Assembly (NCBI GenBank): GCA_958407555.1
Contig: CATYJC010000042.1
Span: forward strand, 1 to 14,285
DNA from: an uncultured Collinsella sp.
GTDB lineage: Bacteria > Actinomycetota > Coriobacteriia > Coriobacteriales > Coriobacteriaceae
DNA: 14,285 nucleotides
Reading direction: 5' to 3'
Positions 1 to 6,837 of this stretch are shown piece after piece. Position 1 is the first letter of the stretch. Every line of letters starts with the position of its first letter. The notes below the pieces were generated by a model. The model made no database searches. It was not told the DNA's origin and was given only the letters and a program-made list of their open reading frames with translations. The position numbers and the translations under genes were made by a program.

Positions 1-968
1 GTCGCCGCAAAACGCACGGGAATGTGCGCCGTCGCGGCATGGTCCTCGATAAGGTTGGCGATGCCGTGAATGCAGCGATGCAGCGCGCCGCCGTCCGGAC
101 CATCGGGCGCGCAGAAGTCCAGGCGACCGGGGCGCTCGCGGAACCGCGCCACGTGCAAGGCATGATCCACCAACTCGCCAATGCCCTCGTTGCGGGCAGC
201 ACTAATGGGAACAACAGGCACGCCCAGCAGGCTCTCGAGCAGGTTGACGTCCACGGCGCCGCCGTTGGCCGTCACCTCGTCCATCATGTTGAGCGCGATG
301 ACCATGGGTCGATCGAGCTCCATAAGCTGCAGCGTCAGGTACAGGTTACGCTCGATGTTGGTGGCGTCGATGATATCGATGATGGCGTCGGGGTGCTCGT
401 CCAGGATAAACTGGCGGCTTACGATCTCCTCGCCCGTGTACGGCGACAGAGAATAAATGCCGGGCAGGTCGGTAACGCTTGCCTCGGGATGGTTACGGAT
501 AGTGCCGTCCTTGCGGTCGACCGTCACGCCGGGAAAGTTGCCGACGTGCTGGTTGGAGCCCGTAAGCTGGTTGAACAGCGTGGTTTTACCGCAGTTTTGG
601 TTGCCGGCGAGGGCAAAATGTAGCGGTGCGCCCTCGGGCACGGCTGTCTTGGCAGCACGAGGCGAATACGTCCCCTCGCCCAGTGCCGGGTGATCTGTCG
701 TGCCGATAGCGGCGTTAACGCGCGGGCCGGTATCGGTGTCGTGCACATCCACGAGCTCAATGCGTGCGGCATCGTCCTTGCGCAGCGTCAACTCGTAGCC
801 ACGCAGGCGGATCTCGAGCGGGTCGCCCATGGGGGCGTACTTCATCATGGTGACTTCGGTGCCCGGCGTTAGACCCATGTCCAAAATATGCTGTCGGAGT
901 GCCTGGTCGTCCGATGCCACCGATGCGACAACGGCGTCCTTTCCAATCTCGAGTGTATCGAGTCTCAC
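1..968 (-). CDS. feoB: FeoA-FeoB fusion ferrous iron transport protein, partial (N-terminal 322 residues)
   Basis: GTP-dependent inner-membrane Fe(II) importer; only the cytosolic N-terminal part is in the window and the gene runs off the left edge before the membrane gate domains. Residues 1-75 are a FeoA-like SH3-type domain (DMGLTPGTEV at 30-39, then a GDP-EIRLRGYELTLR stretch). After a linker (75-115) comes the FeoB G domain: G1 GNQNCGKTT (122-130), G2 region HVGNFPGVT (141-149), G3 DLPG (167-170), G4 NMMD (227-230) and a G5-like ISAA. The GNQN form of G1 replaces the common GNPN. The frame is open from the FeoA part into the G domain, so this is a true fusion rather than separate feoA and feoB genes. 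Start is GTG at 968 with GGGGGAGG about 9 bases upstream. A 184-base gap separates it from the upstream esterase gene, and it has its own likely promoter and operator there. Confidence 0.93.
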   Translation of the reverse strand, partial: MRLDTLEIGKDAVVASVASDDQALRQHILDMGLTPGTEVTMMKYAPMGDPLEIRLRGYELTLRKDDAARIELVDVHDTDTGPRVNAAIGTTDHPALGEGTYSPRAAKTAVPEGAPLHFALAGNQNCGKTTLFNQLTGSNQHVGNFPGVTVDRKDGTIRNHPEASVTDLPGIYSLSPYTGEEIVSRQFILDEHPDAIIDIIDATNIERNLYLTLQLMELDRPMVIALNMMDEVTANGGAVDVNLLESLLGVPVVPISAARNEGIGELVDHALHVARFRERPGRLDFCAPDGPDGGALHRCIHGIANLIEDHAATAHIPVRFAA

Positions 969-1018
969 GTCCGCGTTCCTCCCCCGGCGCCCACAGGGCG
1001 TTGCATTTTGTTTATCTT

Positions 1019-1043
1019 GGCTAACCGTTTGCCATGGCTAACC
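1019..1043. promoter_or_regulatory. Candidate metal-responsive operator upstream of feoAB
   Basis: GTTTGCCATGGCTAAC at 1027-1042 is a 16-base palindrome with a single symmetric mismatch. The half-site GGCTAACC occurs at 1036-1043 and again, in direct orientation, at 1019-1026, 17 bases (under two helical turns) away. The site lies just downstream of the predicted start of transcription, where a bound repressor would block initiation or early elongation. GGTTAGCC-type half-sites resemble DtxR/IdeR-family boxes in other Actinomycetota, and iron-repressed feo genes are the rule, so a DtxR-like regulator is the natural candidate. The regulator gene is not in the window. Confidence 0.45.
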
Positions 1044-1055
1044 ATTTAACCACGC

Positions 1056-1085
1056 ATGATAGCGCGAACACATAGTGACGTTCAA
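1056..1085 (-). promoter_or_regulatory. Probable sigma70-type promoter of the feoAB fusion gene
   Basis: On the minus strand TTGAAC (1085-1080) and TATCAT (1061-1056) are separated by 18 bases. Transcription would start near 1049 and give a leader of roughly 80 bases before the GTG at 968. It sits immediately upstream of the palindrome at 1027-1042. Prediction from sequence only. Confidence 0.5.
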
Positions 1086-1152
1086 TTAACAGATTGCCGC
1101 CCTGGCGGGCTCGCAGCGTCAAGTGGTTACGCGGTTTGGTAAAACGCCGTAA

Positions 1153-2055
1153 CTAAAACCCGTGGCGCTCCAGGAAGCGGAAGGCTAGGCGAATCCAAGG
1201 ACGGACAGCCGCCTGCTTGTCCTCGTTGTCGACCGCAGTGTTGGCGTTGCCGAGCGAAAGGCCGTGGCCGCCCTGGTCAAAGACGTGCATCTCGCATGCG
1301 ACGCCCTCCTCGGCCATGCGCTGCGCAAACGGATAGACCTGCGCGATCGGCGCCGTCTTGTCATCGGACACGCCCCACACAAAGGTCGGCGGCATCTGGC
1401 GCGAAACATGTGTGGAGGGGCAGATATCGGCCAGGTGCTCGTCAGTTGCCTCGCCACCCGTCACCATCGACAGGTAGTCGTTGAGCAGATCGCGCCCCGT
1501 CTTGCCGCCCGTCTTGGGCACACGCAAGTCAATGCGCGGATCGCGCGTCTGCATGTCGCGCACATAGGCAAAGTCGAGCAGCGGATAGCCCAGCACCACG
1601 GCATCGGGACGAATGTCGTCCGGACGCGCCCCGGCAAGTGCCGCGAAGGGGCCGGTCTTCCACTGTGTCGCCAGCGAGGCGCAGATCATACCGCCCGCAG
1701 AAAAGCCCACAACGCACACGCGCTTGGGATCGACATGCCACTCGTCGGCATTCGCACGAACCGTGGCGACCATCTTGGCAAGATCTGCCTGGGGGTGCGG
1801 AAAGCTCACGTCACCCGTGCCACTCGTCACATAGTTGAGCACAAAGGCCTGGTAACCGTGATCCAAAAACGCAAACGCCACGGGATCCTGTTCATGCGGG
1901 GCGATATGCGTAAACGCACCTCCGCCGCAGATAATCACGGCAGGGCGGCGGCCATTCGGTTTATCGGGCAGCGGCTCGGCACCCAAATACGTAAACGTCG
2001 CTGGATATTCCTCGGTCGGCTCCTCGCCCCACAGCGCGTGGTTCTCGACAATCAT
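1153..2055 (-). CDS. Alpha/beta-hydrolase esterase (BD-FAE / acetyl-esterase-like)
   Basis: 300-residue serine hydrolase, cytoplasmic (no signal peptide). The oxyanion loop is CGGGAF (43-48), the nucleophile elbow GFSAGG has Ser119, the acid is in the VSDDKTAP segment (Asp231 or Asp232), and the base is His264 in QGGHGLSL. Order and spacing match the small carbohydrate- or lipid-esterase group often labelled acetyl esterase, BD-FAE or endo-1,4-beta-xylanase-like; the substrate cannot be read from sequence. The reading frame stays open for 113 more codons upstream, but the extension would run into the divergent PTS IIA gene. ATG at 2055 has AAGGGAG 5 bases ahead (2061-2067) and begins at the usual family N terminus (LWG-EEP), so I chose it. 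It is transcribed towards feoAB, with no clear terminator between them. Confidence 0.85.
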   Translation of the reverse strand: MIVENHALWGEEPTEEYPATFTYLGAEPLPDKPNGRRPAVIICGGGAFTHIAPHEQDPVAFAFLDHGYQAFVLNYVTSGTGDVSFPHPQADLAKMVATVRANADEWHVDPKRVCVVGFSAGGMICASLATQWKTGPFAALAGARPDDIRPDAVVLGYPLLDFAYVRDMQTRDPRIDLRVPKTGGKTGRDLLNDYLSMVTGGEATDEHLADICPSTHVSRQMPPTFVWGVSDDKTAPIAQVYPFAQRMAEEGVACEMHVFDQGGHGLSLGNANTAVDNEDKQAAVRPWIRLAFRFLERHGF

Positions 2056-2060
2056 ATGTG

Positions 2061-2102
2061 CTCCCTTCGCGCAAATTACGCGCCCTTGTTTTTCGCCTTC
2101 AA
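2061..2102 (-). promoter_or_regulatory. Possible promoter and Shine-Dalgarno site of the esterase gene
   Basis: TTGAAG (2102-2097) and TAATTT (2078-2073) lie 18 bases apart on the minus strand, with the Shine-Dalgarno AAGGGAG at 2067-2061. The predicted transcription start falls almost on the ribosome site, giving a leader of about a dozen bases, which is tight. If real, it fixes translation at ATG 2055 and excludes the longer frame. Confidence 0.3.
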
Positions 2103-2180
2103 GCGTACCCCACTTGAACCCGTGGCGCAGAAACACTTCAGCAACAAGCTTCCCATCAACTGATATATCACATAATCCCA

Positions 2181-2200
2181 GCTCAGGACCATCGCTGAGC
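2181..2200. repeat. Small inverted repeat in the esterase / IIA divergent gap
   Basis: GCTCAG (2181-2186) and CTGAGC (2195-2200) form a perfect 6-base inverted repeat around 8 bases. A separate 10-base palindrome TGATATATCA sits at 2161-2170. No T-tract follows on either strand, so these are not obvious terminators; they may be operators or chance. Confidence 0.25.
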
Positions 2201-2241
2201 AGCGTAGAATAGGGGACGTTGACCAAGCCGCGAAACACATA

Positions 2242-2253
2242 TGAAACGTTTCC
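2242..2253. promoter_or_regulatory. Candidate LacI-family operator upstream of PTS IIA
   Basis: GAAACGTTTC at 2243-2252 is a perfect 10-base palindrome, extended to TGAAACGTTTCC at 2242-2253. This is the classic shape of LacI-family half-sites around a central CG. It lies 47 bases upstream of the IIA start, and a weak TTGACC (2219-2224) ... TATGAA (2240-2245) pair with a short 15-base spacer overlaps it, so a bound regulator could block the polymerase. Confidence 0.35.
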
Positions 2254-2299
2254 GGCAAACCAAACGCGCGATATGCGCCTATTTAAGTTGGAGGCAACT

Positions 2300-2863
2300 A
2301 TGGGTCTGCTCGATTCGCTTAAGTCCACCTTCACCTCGACGGGCGAGGCGTCCGTTCCGCCCGCAGCAAGCTTCGCCACCCGCGAAGGCGTCATCTATGC
2401 CCCCGTCAACGGCGTGCTCGTCAACCTGAACGAGGTCCCCGACGAGACGATCGCCTCGGGCATGCTTGGCCAGGGCTATGGCATCGAGCCCATTACCGGC
2501 ACCATCTATGCGCCCGCCAACGGCCGCATCGGCGCTACCACCGTCACCAACCACTCCATTGGCATGATCACCGAGGACGGTCTTCGCGTATTCATCCATG
2601 TTGGCCTGGGCACCGTGGAAATGAACGGCAAGGGTTTTGCCCGCTTTGTCGAGATGGGCGATGTGGTCAAGGCAGGCCAGCCGCTCATCAGCTTCGACCG
2701 CGAGGCCATTAAGGCCGCTGGCCACGAGGACATCGTGACCGTCATCGTCTCCGAGCTCGATCGTCTTAAGAGCATCGACCATGTCGGCGAGTCTGGAACG
2801 CTTATCGGCGGCAACCCGCTCGTCAAGCTTGGCGACCCGCTGCTGGTTGCCAAGACCAAGTAG
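2300..2863 (+). CDS. crr: PTS glucose-type IIA component (single domain)
   Basis: 187-residue cytosolic phosphocarrier of the sugar phosphotransferase system: it accepts phosphate from HPr-His15 and passes it to a IIB domain of a glucose, N-acetylglucosamine, sucrose or related permease. The fold motifs are clear: YAPVNGVLVNL (33-43), IYAPANG (69-75), and the two active-site histidines, His85 (TNHSIG) and phospho-acceptor His100 (FIHVGLGTVEMNG), 15 residues apart as His75/His90 are in E. coli IIA-Glc. It is a stand-alone IIA, not fused to IICB. ATG at 2300 has GGAGG at 2290-2294, 5 bases ahead. No other PTS gene is adjacent, so it probably serves several permeases encoded elsewhere. It forms a monocistronic unit closed by the terminator at 2901. 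Confidence 0.93.
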   Translation: MGLLDSLKSTFTSTGEASVPPAASFATREGVIYAPVNGVLVNLNEVPDETIASGMLGQGYGIEPITGTIYAPANGRIGATTVTNHSIGMITEDGLRVFIHVGLGTVEMNGKGFARFVEMGDVVKAGQPLISFDREAIKAAGHEDIVTVIVSELDRLKSIDHVGESGTLIGGNPLVKLGDPLLVAKTK

Positions 2864-2900
2864 TCAGGCCCCGCGCCACACAGCCAAAAGGCACCTCGTC

Positions 2901-2935
2901 AAGCGCCCGCGACCATTTGGCCGCGGGCGCTTTTC
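2901..2935 (+). terminator. Intrinsic terminator after PTS IIA
   Basis: Perfect 9-base GC-rich stem GCGCCCGCG (2903-2911) / CGCGGGCGC (2922-2930) with a 10-base loop, flanked by AA on the left and TTTT on the right (2931-2934). Confidence 0.9.
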
Positions 2936-2989
2936 GTTTGAAAAACCATCTCGCCAATGCCTTATCTGTATAGCCCAAATGAGCCGAGC

Positions 2990-2998
2990 TGCTAGAAT
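2990..2998 (+). promoter_or_regulatory. Extended -10 promoter of asnS
   Basis: TGCTAGAAT at 2990-2998 matches the extended -10 form TGnTATAAT with one change. No good -35 lies at the standard distance, as is common for extended -10 promoters; a TTGAAA further upstream (2938-2943) could drive a second start. The expected leader is about 40 bases, too short for a T-box. Confidence 0.5.
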
Positions 2999-3034
2999 AT
3001 CGAACTGTATGGATAACTATCATTCAACCGTTAT

Positions 3035-3047
3035 GGGAGGATACGTG
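3035..3047 (+). promoter_or_regulatory. Shine-Dalgarno site deciding a GTG start for asnS
   Basis: GGGAGG at 3035-3040 lies 4 bases before GTG 3045. In-frame ATGs at 3009 and 3033 lack a ribosome site (the second overlaps this one), and the family N terminus V/M-N-R-T-K begins exactly at the GTG. Confidence 0.75.
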
Positions 3048-4448
3048 AACCGCACCAAAATCGCGCAGCTCTACGCCGACGCCGAGTCGCTCGGCGGCCA
3101 GACCGTCACCGTCGCCGGCTGGGTCAAGTCCGTCCGCGACATGAAGAACTTTGGCTTTGTTACGCTCAACGACGGCAGCTGCTTCCGCGACCTGCAGGTC
3201 GTCATGAACCGCGATGCACTCGACAACTACGACGAGATCGCCCATCAAAACGTCTCGGCCGCCCTCATTTGCACCGGCATCGTCAAGCTGACCCCCGATG
3301 CGCCGCAGCCTTTCGAGCTTTCTGCCACCTCCATCGAGGTCGAGGGCGTCAGCGCCCCGGATTACCCGCTGCAGAAGAAGCGCGCAACCGTCGAGTTCCT
3401 GCGCACCCAGCAGCACCTGCGCCCGCGCACCAACCTGTTCCGAGCCGTGTTCCGCATCCGCTCTGTCGCGGCTGCCGCCATCCACCGCTTCTTCCAGGAG
3501 CAGGGCTTTGTCTACGTCAACACCCCTATCATCACCACGAGTGACTGCGAGGGCGCCGGCGAGATGTTCCGCGTGACCACGCTCGACCCCAAAAATCCGC
3601 CCCTCACCGAGTCCGGCGAGGTCGACTGGAGCCAGGACTTCTTTGGCAAGCACGCGAGCCTCACCGTGTCCGGCCAGCTCAACGCCGAGAACTTTGCCAT
3701 GGCCTTTGGCGACGTGTACACCTTTGGCCCCACCTTCCGCGCCGAAAACTCCAACACCACGCGCCACGCCGCCGAGTTTTGGATGATCGAGCCCGAGATG
3801 GCCTTTGCCGATCTGAACGACTACATGGATAACGCCGAAGCCATGCTCAAGTACGTCCTCAAGGACGTCATGGCCACCTGCCCCGACGAGCTCAACATGC
3901 TCAACAAGTTTGTGGACAAGGGCCTGATCGAGCGCCTGGACCACGTGGCAAACTCCGACTTTGCCCGCGTTACCTACACCGATGCCATCGAGATCCTGGA
4001 GCAGGCAGTCGCTGCTGGCCACCAGTTTGATTACCCCGTCAGCTGGGGCATCGACCTGCAGACCGAGCACGAGCGCTTCCTGACCGAGGAGCACTTTAAG
4101 CGCCCGACCTTCGTAACCGACTACCCGGCAGAGATCAAGGCCTTCTATATGCGCATGAACGACGACGGCAAGACCGTCGCCGCCGCCGACTGCCTGGTGC
4201 CGGGCATCGGCGAGATCATCGGTGGCTCCCAGCGCGAGGAGCGCCTGGACCTGCTCGAGGCCCGTATCAAGGACCTGGGCATGAATCCCGAGCAGTACAA
4301 GTACTATCTGGACCTGCGCCGCTACGGTTCCTGCAAGCACGCCGGCTACGGTCTGGGCTTCGAGCGCTTGGTGATGTACCTCACCGGCGTGGGCAACATC
4401 CGTGACGTCCTGCCGCACCCGCGCACCGTGGGCAACGCCGACTTCTAA
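3045..4448 (+). CDS. asnS: Asparagine--tRNA ligase
   Basis: 467-residue class IIb aminoacyl-tRNA synthetase that charges tRNA-Asn with asparagine in the cytosol; the E. coli enzyme has 466 residues. An N-terminal OB-fold anticodon-binding domain (about 1-105, VTVAGWVKSVRDMKNFGFV near 21-39) is followed by the catalytic core with class II motif 2 (FGPTFRAENSNTTRHAAEFW, 227-246) and motif 3 (GLGFERLVMYLTG, 436-448). The insertion at about 180-205 ahead of LTVSGQLNAE is typical of AsnRS, and the TTRHAAEFWMIEPE run supports AsnRS over AspRS. Start is GTG 3045. The gene is monocistronic, with an extended -10 promoter and a strong terminator at 4495. Confidence 0.97.
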   Translation: MNRTKIAQLYADAESLGGQTVTVAGWVKSVRDMKNFGFVTLNDGSCFRDLQVVMNRDALDNYDEIAHQNVSAALICTGIVKLTPDAPQPFELSATSIEVEGVSAPDYPLQKKRATVEFLRTQQHLRPRTNLFRAVFRIRSVAAAAIHRFFQEQGFVYVNTPIITTSDCEGAGEMFRVTTLDPKNPPLTESGEVDWSQDFFGKHASLTVSGQLNAENFAMAFGDVYTFGPTFRAENSNTTRHAAEFWMIEPEMAFADLNDYMDNAEAMLKYVLKDVMATCPDELNMLNKFVDKGLIERLDHVANSDFARVTYTDAIEILEQAVAAGHQFDYPVSWGIDLQTEHERFLTEEHFKRPTFVTDYPAEIKAFYMRMNDDGKTVAAADCLVPGIGEIIGGSQREERLDLLEARIKDLGMNPEQYKYYLDLRRYGSCKHAGYGLGFERLVMYLTGVGNIRDVLPHPRTVGNADF

Positions 4449-4494
4449 TCGTCGGACGTTAGCTCGCGTCGCCACACGCCAACACTCATCGCAC

Positions 4495-4530
4495 AAGCGT
4501 CTCTCGACATCGGTCGAGAGACGCTTTTTT
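4495..4530 (+). terminator. Intrinsic terminator of asnS
   Basis: A perfect 14-base stem, AAGCGTCTCTCGAC (4495-4508) with GTCGAGAGACGCTT (4513-4526), closes an ATCG tetraloop and runs into a TTTTTT tract (4525-4530). Confidence 0.95.
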
Positions 4531-4706
4531 CAACAGCATCCGTCAAGCTTTTGGCAAGTTTTTGGTCAGTTGAGCAGGGCTGTTGAAAACTCGAACCGCC
4601 GTTTGCCGACGACTACCGACCGCCCAGAGCGCCCTGCGCCCCTGGGAAAACCCCGCGTCCTAGGCTCCATACCGTCGCCACCCAAAACGGAAAGGACGTG
4701 GGCACC

Positions 4707-5492
4707 ATGACCGAAGCCGCTGTTGAAACCTACGACACCACAACGAGAGGCGCCGCCTCGATGGCAGCCTATCGCGCCGTTCGCATCCTGCAACTATTAA
4801 GCGAGAACACCGGCGAGGACAAGGCCATGCTTTCCGATGAGTTGATCCGGCGCCTCGCCCATCCCGACGACCCCGCCCGCATGCCCATCTCGGCGGCGCG
4901 ACGCAGCATCTACACCGCCATCTCCGCACTTCGCCATGCCGGATACGAAATTGAGTACAAACGCGGCGTGGGGTATCGGCTCTTGACCCGTCCGCTCACC
5001 GACGAAGAGATCATCCGGCTCCACGGTATGGTCATGCGCAACCGCTCTACGCCCATCGCCATTCGAAAAAGCATGGCTCAGCACTTGGTCGCCATGGCGA
5101 GTGCCGACGTTCGCGGCTACCTCGATGCACCCGAGCCTGCTCCAAGCGCCGGTGGCAAATCCACCAAGGCCACGCGCGCGCCCGTCAAACGCATCGACAC
5201 CTGCGAGCTCATCGAGCAGGCCATCGACCACGGAACCACGGTGAGTTTTGATATTTCGAGCGTCACGACACGTGGTGAAACTGAAGTAGCACGGATGACA
5301 CTCCGCCCCTTTGCCATCAAGCAACGAGACGGCATCTCGTATTTGCTGGGAACGGTCTATGACGCCCGAGGCGCCGATGACACGCTGCGTACCGTAGAGA
5401 TCGGCCGCATGAGAAACGTCACCACGCGTCTCCTCGACGGCAAGAAGCTCTTCGCCGCCCTCGACGAGGAGGACGACGCCTCTGCCGCATAA
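4707..5492 (+). CDS. WYL-domain transcriptional regulator (HTH + WYL)
   Basis: 261-residue predicted DNA-binding regulator. Residues about 20-93 form a winged helix-turn-helix (RAVRILQLLSEN, then SIYTAISALRHAGYEIEY with a GVGYRLL wing, as in DeoR/HTH_11-like domains). A middle segment (96-140) and a loose Ala/Pro/Lys linker (142-162) lead to a WYL-type domain at about 165-243 (ELIEQAIDHGTTVSF, RPFAIKQRDGISYLLGTVYD). In the motif itself S-Y-L stands where W-Y-L is usual. WYL domains bind nucleic acid or small ligands and control DNA-damage, defence or metabolic genes; the ligand here is unknown. ATG 4707 is preferred, with AAAGGA (4691-4696) 10 bases upstream; GTG 4698 would leave no usable spacing. 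It lies 160 bases ahead of, and in the same direction as, the ABC importer operon, whose regulator it might be. Confidence 0.8.
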   Translation: MTEAAVETYDTTTRGAASMAAYRAVRILQLLSENTGEDKAMLSDELIRRLAHPDDPARMPISAARRSIYTAISALRHAGYEIEYKRGVGYRLLTRPLTDEEIIRLHGMVMRNRSTPIAIRKSMAQHLVAMASADVRGYLDAPEPAPSAGGKSTKATRAPVKRIDTCELIEQAIDHGTTVSFDISSVTTRGETEVARMTLRPFAIKQRDGISYLLGTVYDARGADDTLRTVEIGRMRNVTTRLLDGKKLFAALDEEDDASAA

Positions 5493-5561
5493 GAACCTCC
5501 GCCGTCCATTCGACTACCCGTACCGCCCATCCGGTTCTGTATTAAAAAACCCGCCAGGTTA

Positions 5562-5589
5562 TTGTAAAAATGGACATCCGCGCTACTAT
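5562..5589 (+). promoter_or_regulatory. Promoter of the ABC importer operon
   Basis: TTGTAA (5562-5567) and TACTAT (5584-5589) are 16 bases apart. The start would be near 5596, with a leader of about 57 bases. Confidence 0.5.
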
Positions 5590-5598
5590 AGTTCCACT

Positions 5599-5617
5599 TG
5601 CACTTTGTTTGAGTGCA
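5599..5617. promoter_or_regulatory. Inverted repeat in the leader of the ABC importer operon
   Basis: TGCACT (5599-5604) and AGTGCA (5612-5617) form a perfect 6-base inverted repeat around TTGTTTG. It starts about 3 bases after the predicted transcription start, a typical repressor position; as RNA it would form a weak hairpin 35 bases before the start codon. No T-box or riboswitch architecture fits in this short leader. Confidence 0.35.
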
Positions 5618-5652
5618 GTATTTCCAGCCATTTCTATACTGGGGGTAACGAT

Positions 5653-6633
5653 ATGAAGGACATCACCATCAGCCGCAGGAGCCTTCTGGTCTCTGCTGGC
5701 CTGCTCGCGCTCGCTCCGCTCGCCGGATGCGGCGGCAACTCTGGTTCCGGCTCTGCTGCCGCCGGTTCCGACTACACCGTCGGCGTTCTTCAGCTCACTG
5801 AGCACTCCGCACTCGACGCCGCCAACGACGGCTTTGTCAAGGCCATCAAGAAGAGCGGTCTCAAGGTCAAGATCGATCAGAAGAACGCCCAGAACGACCA
5901 GTCCACGTGTAAGTCCATCGCCGACAAGTTCGTGGGCGATGGCGTCGACCTGATCTATGCCATCGCTACGCCCGCCGCGCAGGCCGCCGCCGGTGCCACG
6001 GCCGATATCCCCATCGTGGGTTGCGCCATCACCGACTACGCTGCCTCCGGCCTGGTCCAGGACAACGACAAGCCCGGCACCAACGTCACCGGTGCCTCCG
6101 ACCTCACCCCGGTCGCCGAGCAGCTCGAGATGATGCAGAAGGTCCTGCCCGACGTAAAGAAGATCGGCTTGCTCTACTGCACCGCCGAGTCCAACTCCGA
6201 CGTCCAGATCAAGGCCGCCAAGAAAGAGCTCGACAAGCTGGACCTGGAGTACACCGACTTTACCGTCTCGAGCTCCAACGAGATCCAGTCCGTCGTCGAA
6301 TCTGCCGTGGGCAAGGTCGACGCGCTGTACTCCCCCACCGATAACACCATCGCCGCGGGCGCCTCGCAGGTGGGCCAGATCTGCAAGGAGAACAAGCTTC
6401 CCTACGTGACCGGCGAGGAGGGTATGTGCATGGCTGGCGGCCTGTTCACCCTCTCCATCAACTACGAGGATCTGGGCTACGCCGCGGGCGAGATGGCCGT
6501 CAAGATCCTGAAGGGTGAGGCTAAGCCCGAGGACATGCCGATCAAACACCTCTCGAGCAAGGACCTGGTCGTCGTCAAGAACGACGAGATGGCCGAGGCC
6601 CTGGGCATCGACCTCTCCGCTCTGGACGCGTAG
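5653..6633 (+). CDS. ABC transporter substrate-binding lipoprotein (TrpX-like, ABC_sub_bind family)
   Basis: 326-residue extracellular solute-binding protein tethered to the membrane by lipid. The signal (RRSLLVSAGLLALAPLAGC) has a lipobox LAGC with Cys26; a short Gly/Ser linker follows. The mature part (about 40-322) shows the periplasmic-binding-protein pattern of PF04392: YTVGVLQLTEHSALDAANDG (41-60), the DLIYAIATPAAQAA segment, a KKIGLLYCTAESNS segment in the second lobe, and a C-terminal YAAGEMAVKILKGEAKPEDMP. Members of this family include the streptococcal tryptophan importer component TrpX, so an aromatic amino acid is a plausible but unproved ligand. ATG 5653 follows GGGGG (5641-5645) by 7 bases. 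The permease and ATPase genes downstream complete the importer. Confidence 0.85.
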   Translation: MKDITISRRSLLVSAGLLALAPLAGCGGNSGSGSAAAGSDYTVGVLQLTEHSALDAANDGFVKAIKKSGLKVKIDQKNAQNDQSTCKSIADKFVGDGVDLIYAIATPAAQAAAGATADIPIVGCAITDYAASGLVQDNDKPGTNVTGASDLTPVAEQLEMMQKVLPDVKKIGLLYCTAESNSDVQIKAAKKELDKLDLEYTDFTVSSSNEIQSVVESAVGKVDALYSPTDNTIAAGASQVGQICKENKLPYVTGEEGMCMAGGLFTLSINYEDLGYAAGEMAVKILKGEAKPEDMPIKHLSSKDLVVVKNDEMAEALGIDLSALDA

Positions 6634-6704
6634 CGTCATGCGCGGCAATGCATCTAGAGCCCGCGCTCGCGCCATAGCCGCGTTATTCAATATCTGAGCC
6701 ACGT

Positions 6705-6741
6705 GGGCGGACGTCGTAGACCGGCGTCCGCCCTGCTTGTT
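6705..6741 (+). terminator. Hairpin between binding protein and permease genes (leaky terminator)
   Basis: A perfect 9-base stem, GGGCGGACG (6705-6713) with CGTCCGCCC (6725-6733), has an 11-base loop and is followed by the broken T-tract TGCTTGTT. It probably stops part of the transcripts and protects the upstream mRNA, so that the binding protein outnumbers the membrane components. Confidence 0.65.
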
Positions 6742-6791
6742 ACGGATGAGACAAAACATCCGACCGCAGCTCTTTCATACATTGTTACCGC

Positions 6792-6797
6792 TATCAT
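6792..6797 (+). promoter_or_regulatory. Possible internal -10 element before the permease gene
   Basis: TATCAT followed by GG, the same -10 form as in front of feoAB and mscS, but with no recognisable -35. It could restart transcription after the hairpin at 6705. Confidence 0.25.
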
Positions 6798-6837
6798 GGT
6801 GACTCACGTGTCCACCCTATCCTAGGAGGTATGAAGC

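Noticed and set aside
1081..1152. Terminator between the esterase and feoAB
   Set aside because: Weak hairpins exist (GCCGCC / GGCGG near 1096-1110; TTAC-GCG / CGC-GTAA near 1127-1152) but none has a T-tract on the minus strand.
1264..2163. 299-codon plus-strand frame opposite the esterase
   Set aside because: Arg/His-rich antisense frame; the esterase on the minus strand has a full catalytic triad.
2219..2299. Longer start of the PTS IIA frame (27 extra codons)
   Set aside because: No ribosome site upstream and the region carries the promoter/operator; ATG 2300 has GGAGG at good spacing and matches the family length.
3024..4496. 490-codon open frame on the minus strand opposite asnS
   Set aside because: It mirrors the asnS codons, has a repetitive Val/Gly/Ala/His/Asp composition without any domain, and no ribosome site; typical antisense frame in GC-rich DNA.
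4531..4706. Promoter or small gene in the gap before the WYL regulator
   Set aside because: TTGAAA at 4583 has no partner -10 at a proper distance, TAGGCT at 4661 has no -35, and the frames here have no start context; I see nothing I can support.
5596..5652. T-box or other riboswitch in front of the TrpX-like operon
   Set aside because: The leader is only about 57 bases and holds just a 6-base hairpin; it lacks a specifier stem, T-box sequence or terminator.
5542..6759. 405-codon minus-strand frame opposite the binding lipoprotein
   Set aside because: Antisense to a well-supported lipoprotein gene, low-complexity Gly/Val/Asp/Leu composition, no recognisable motif.
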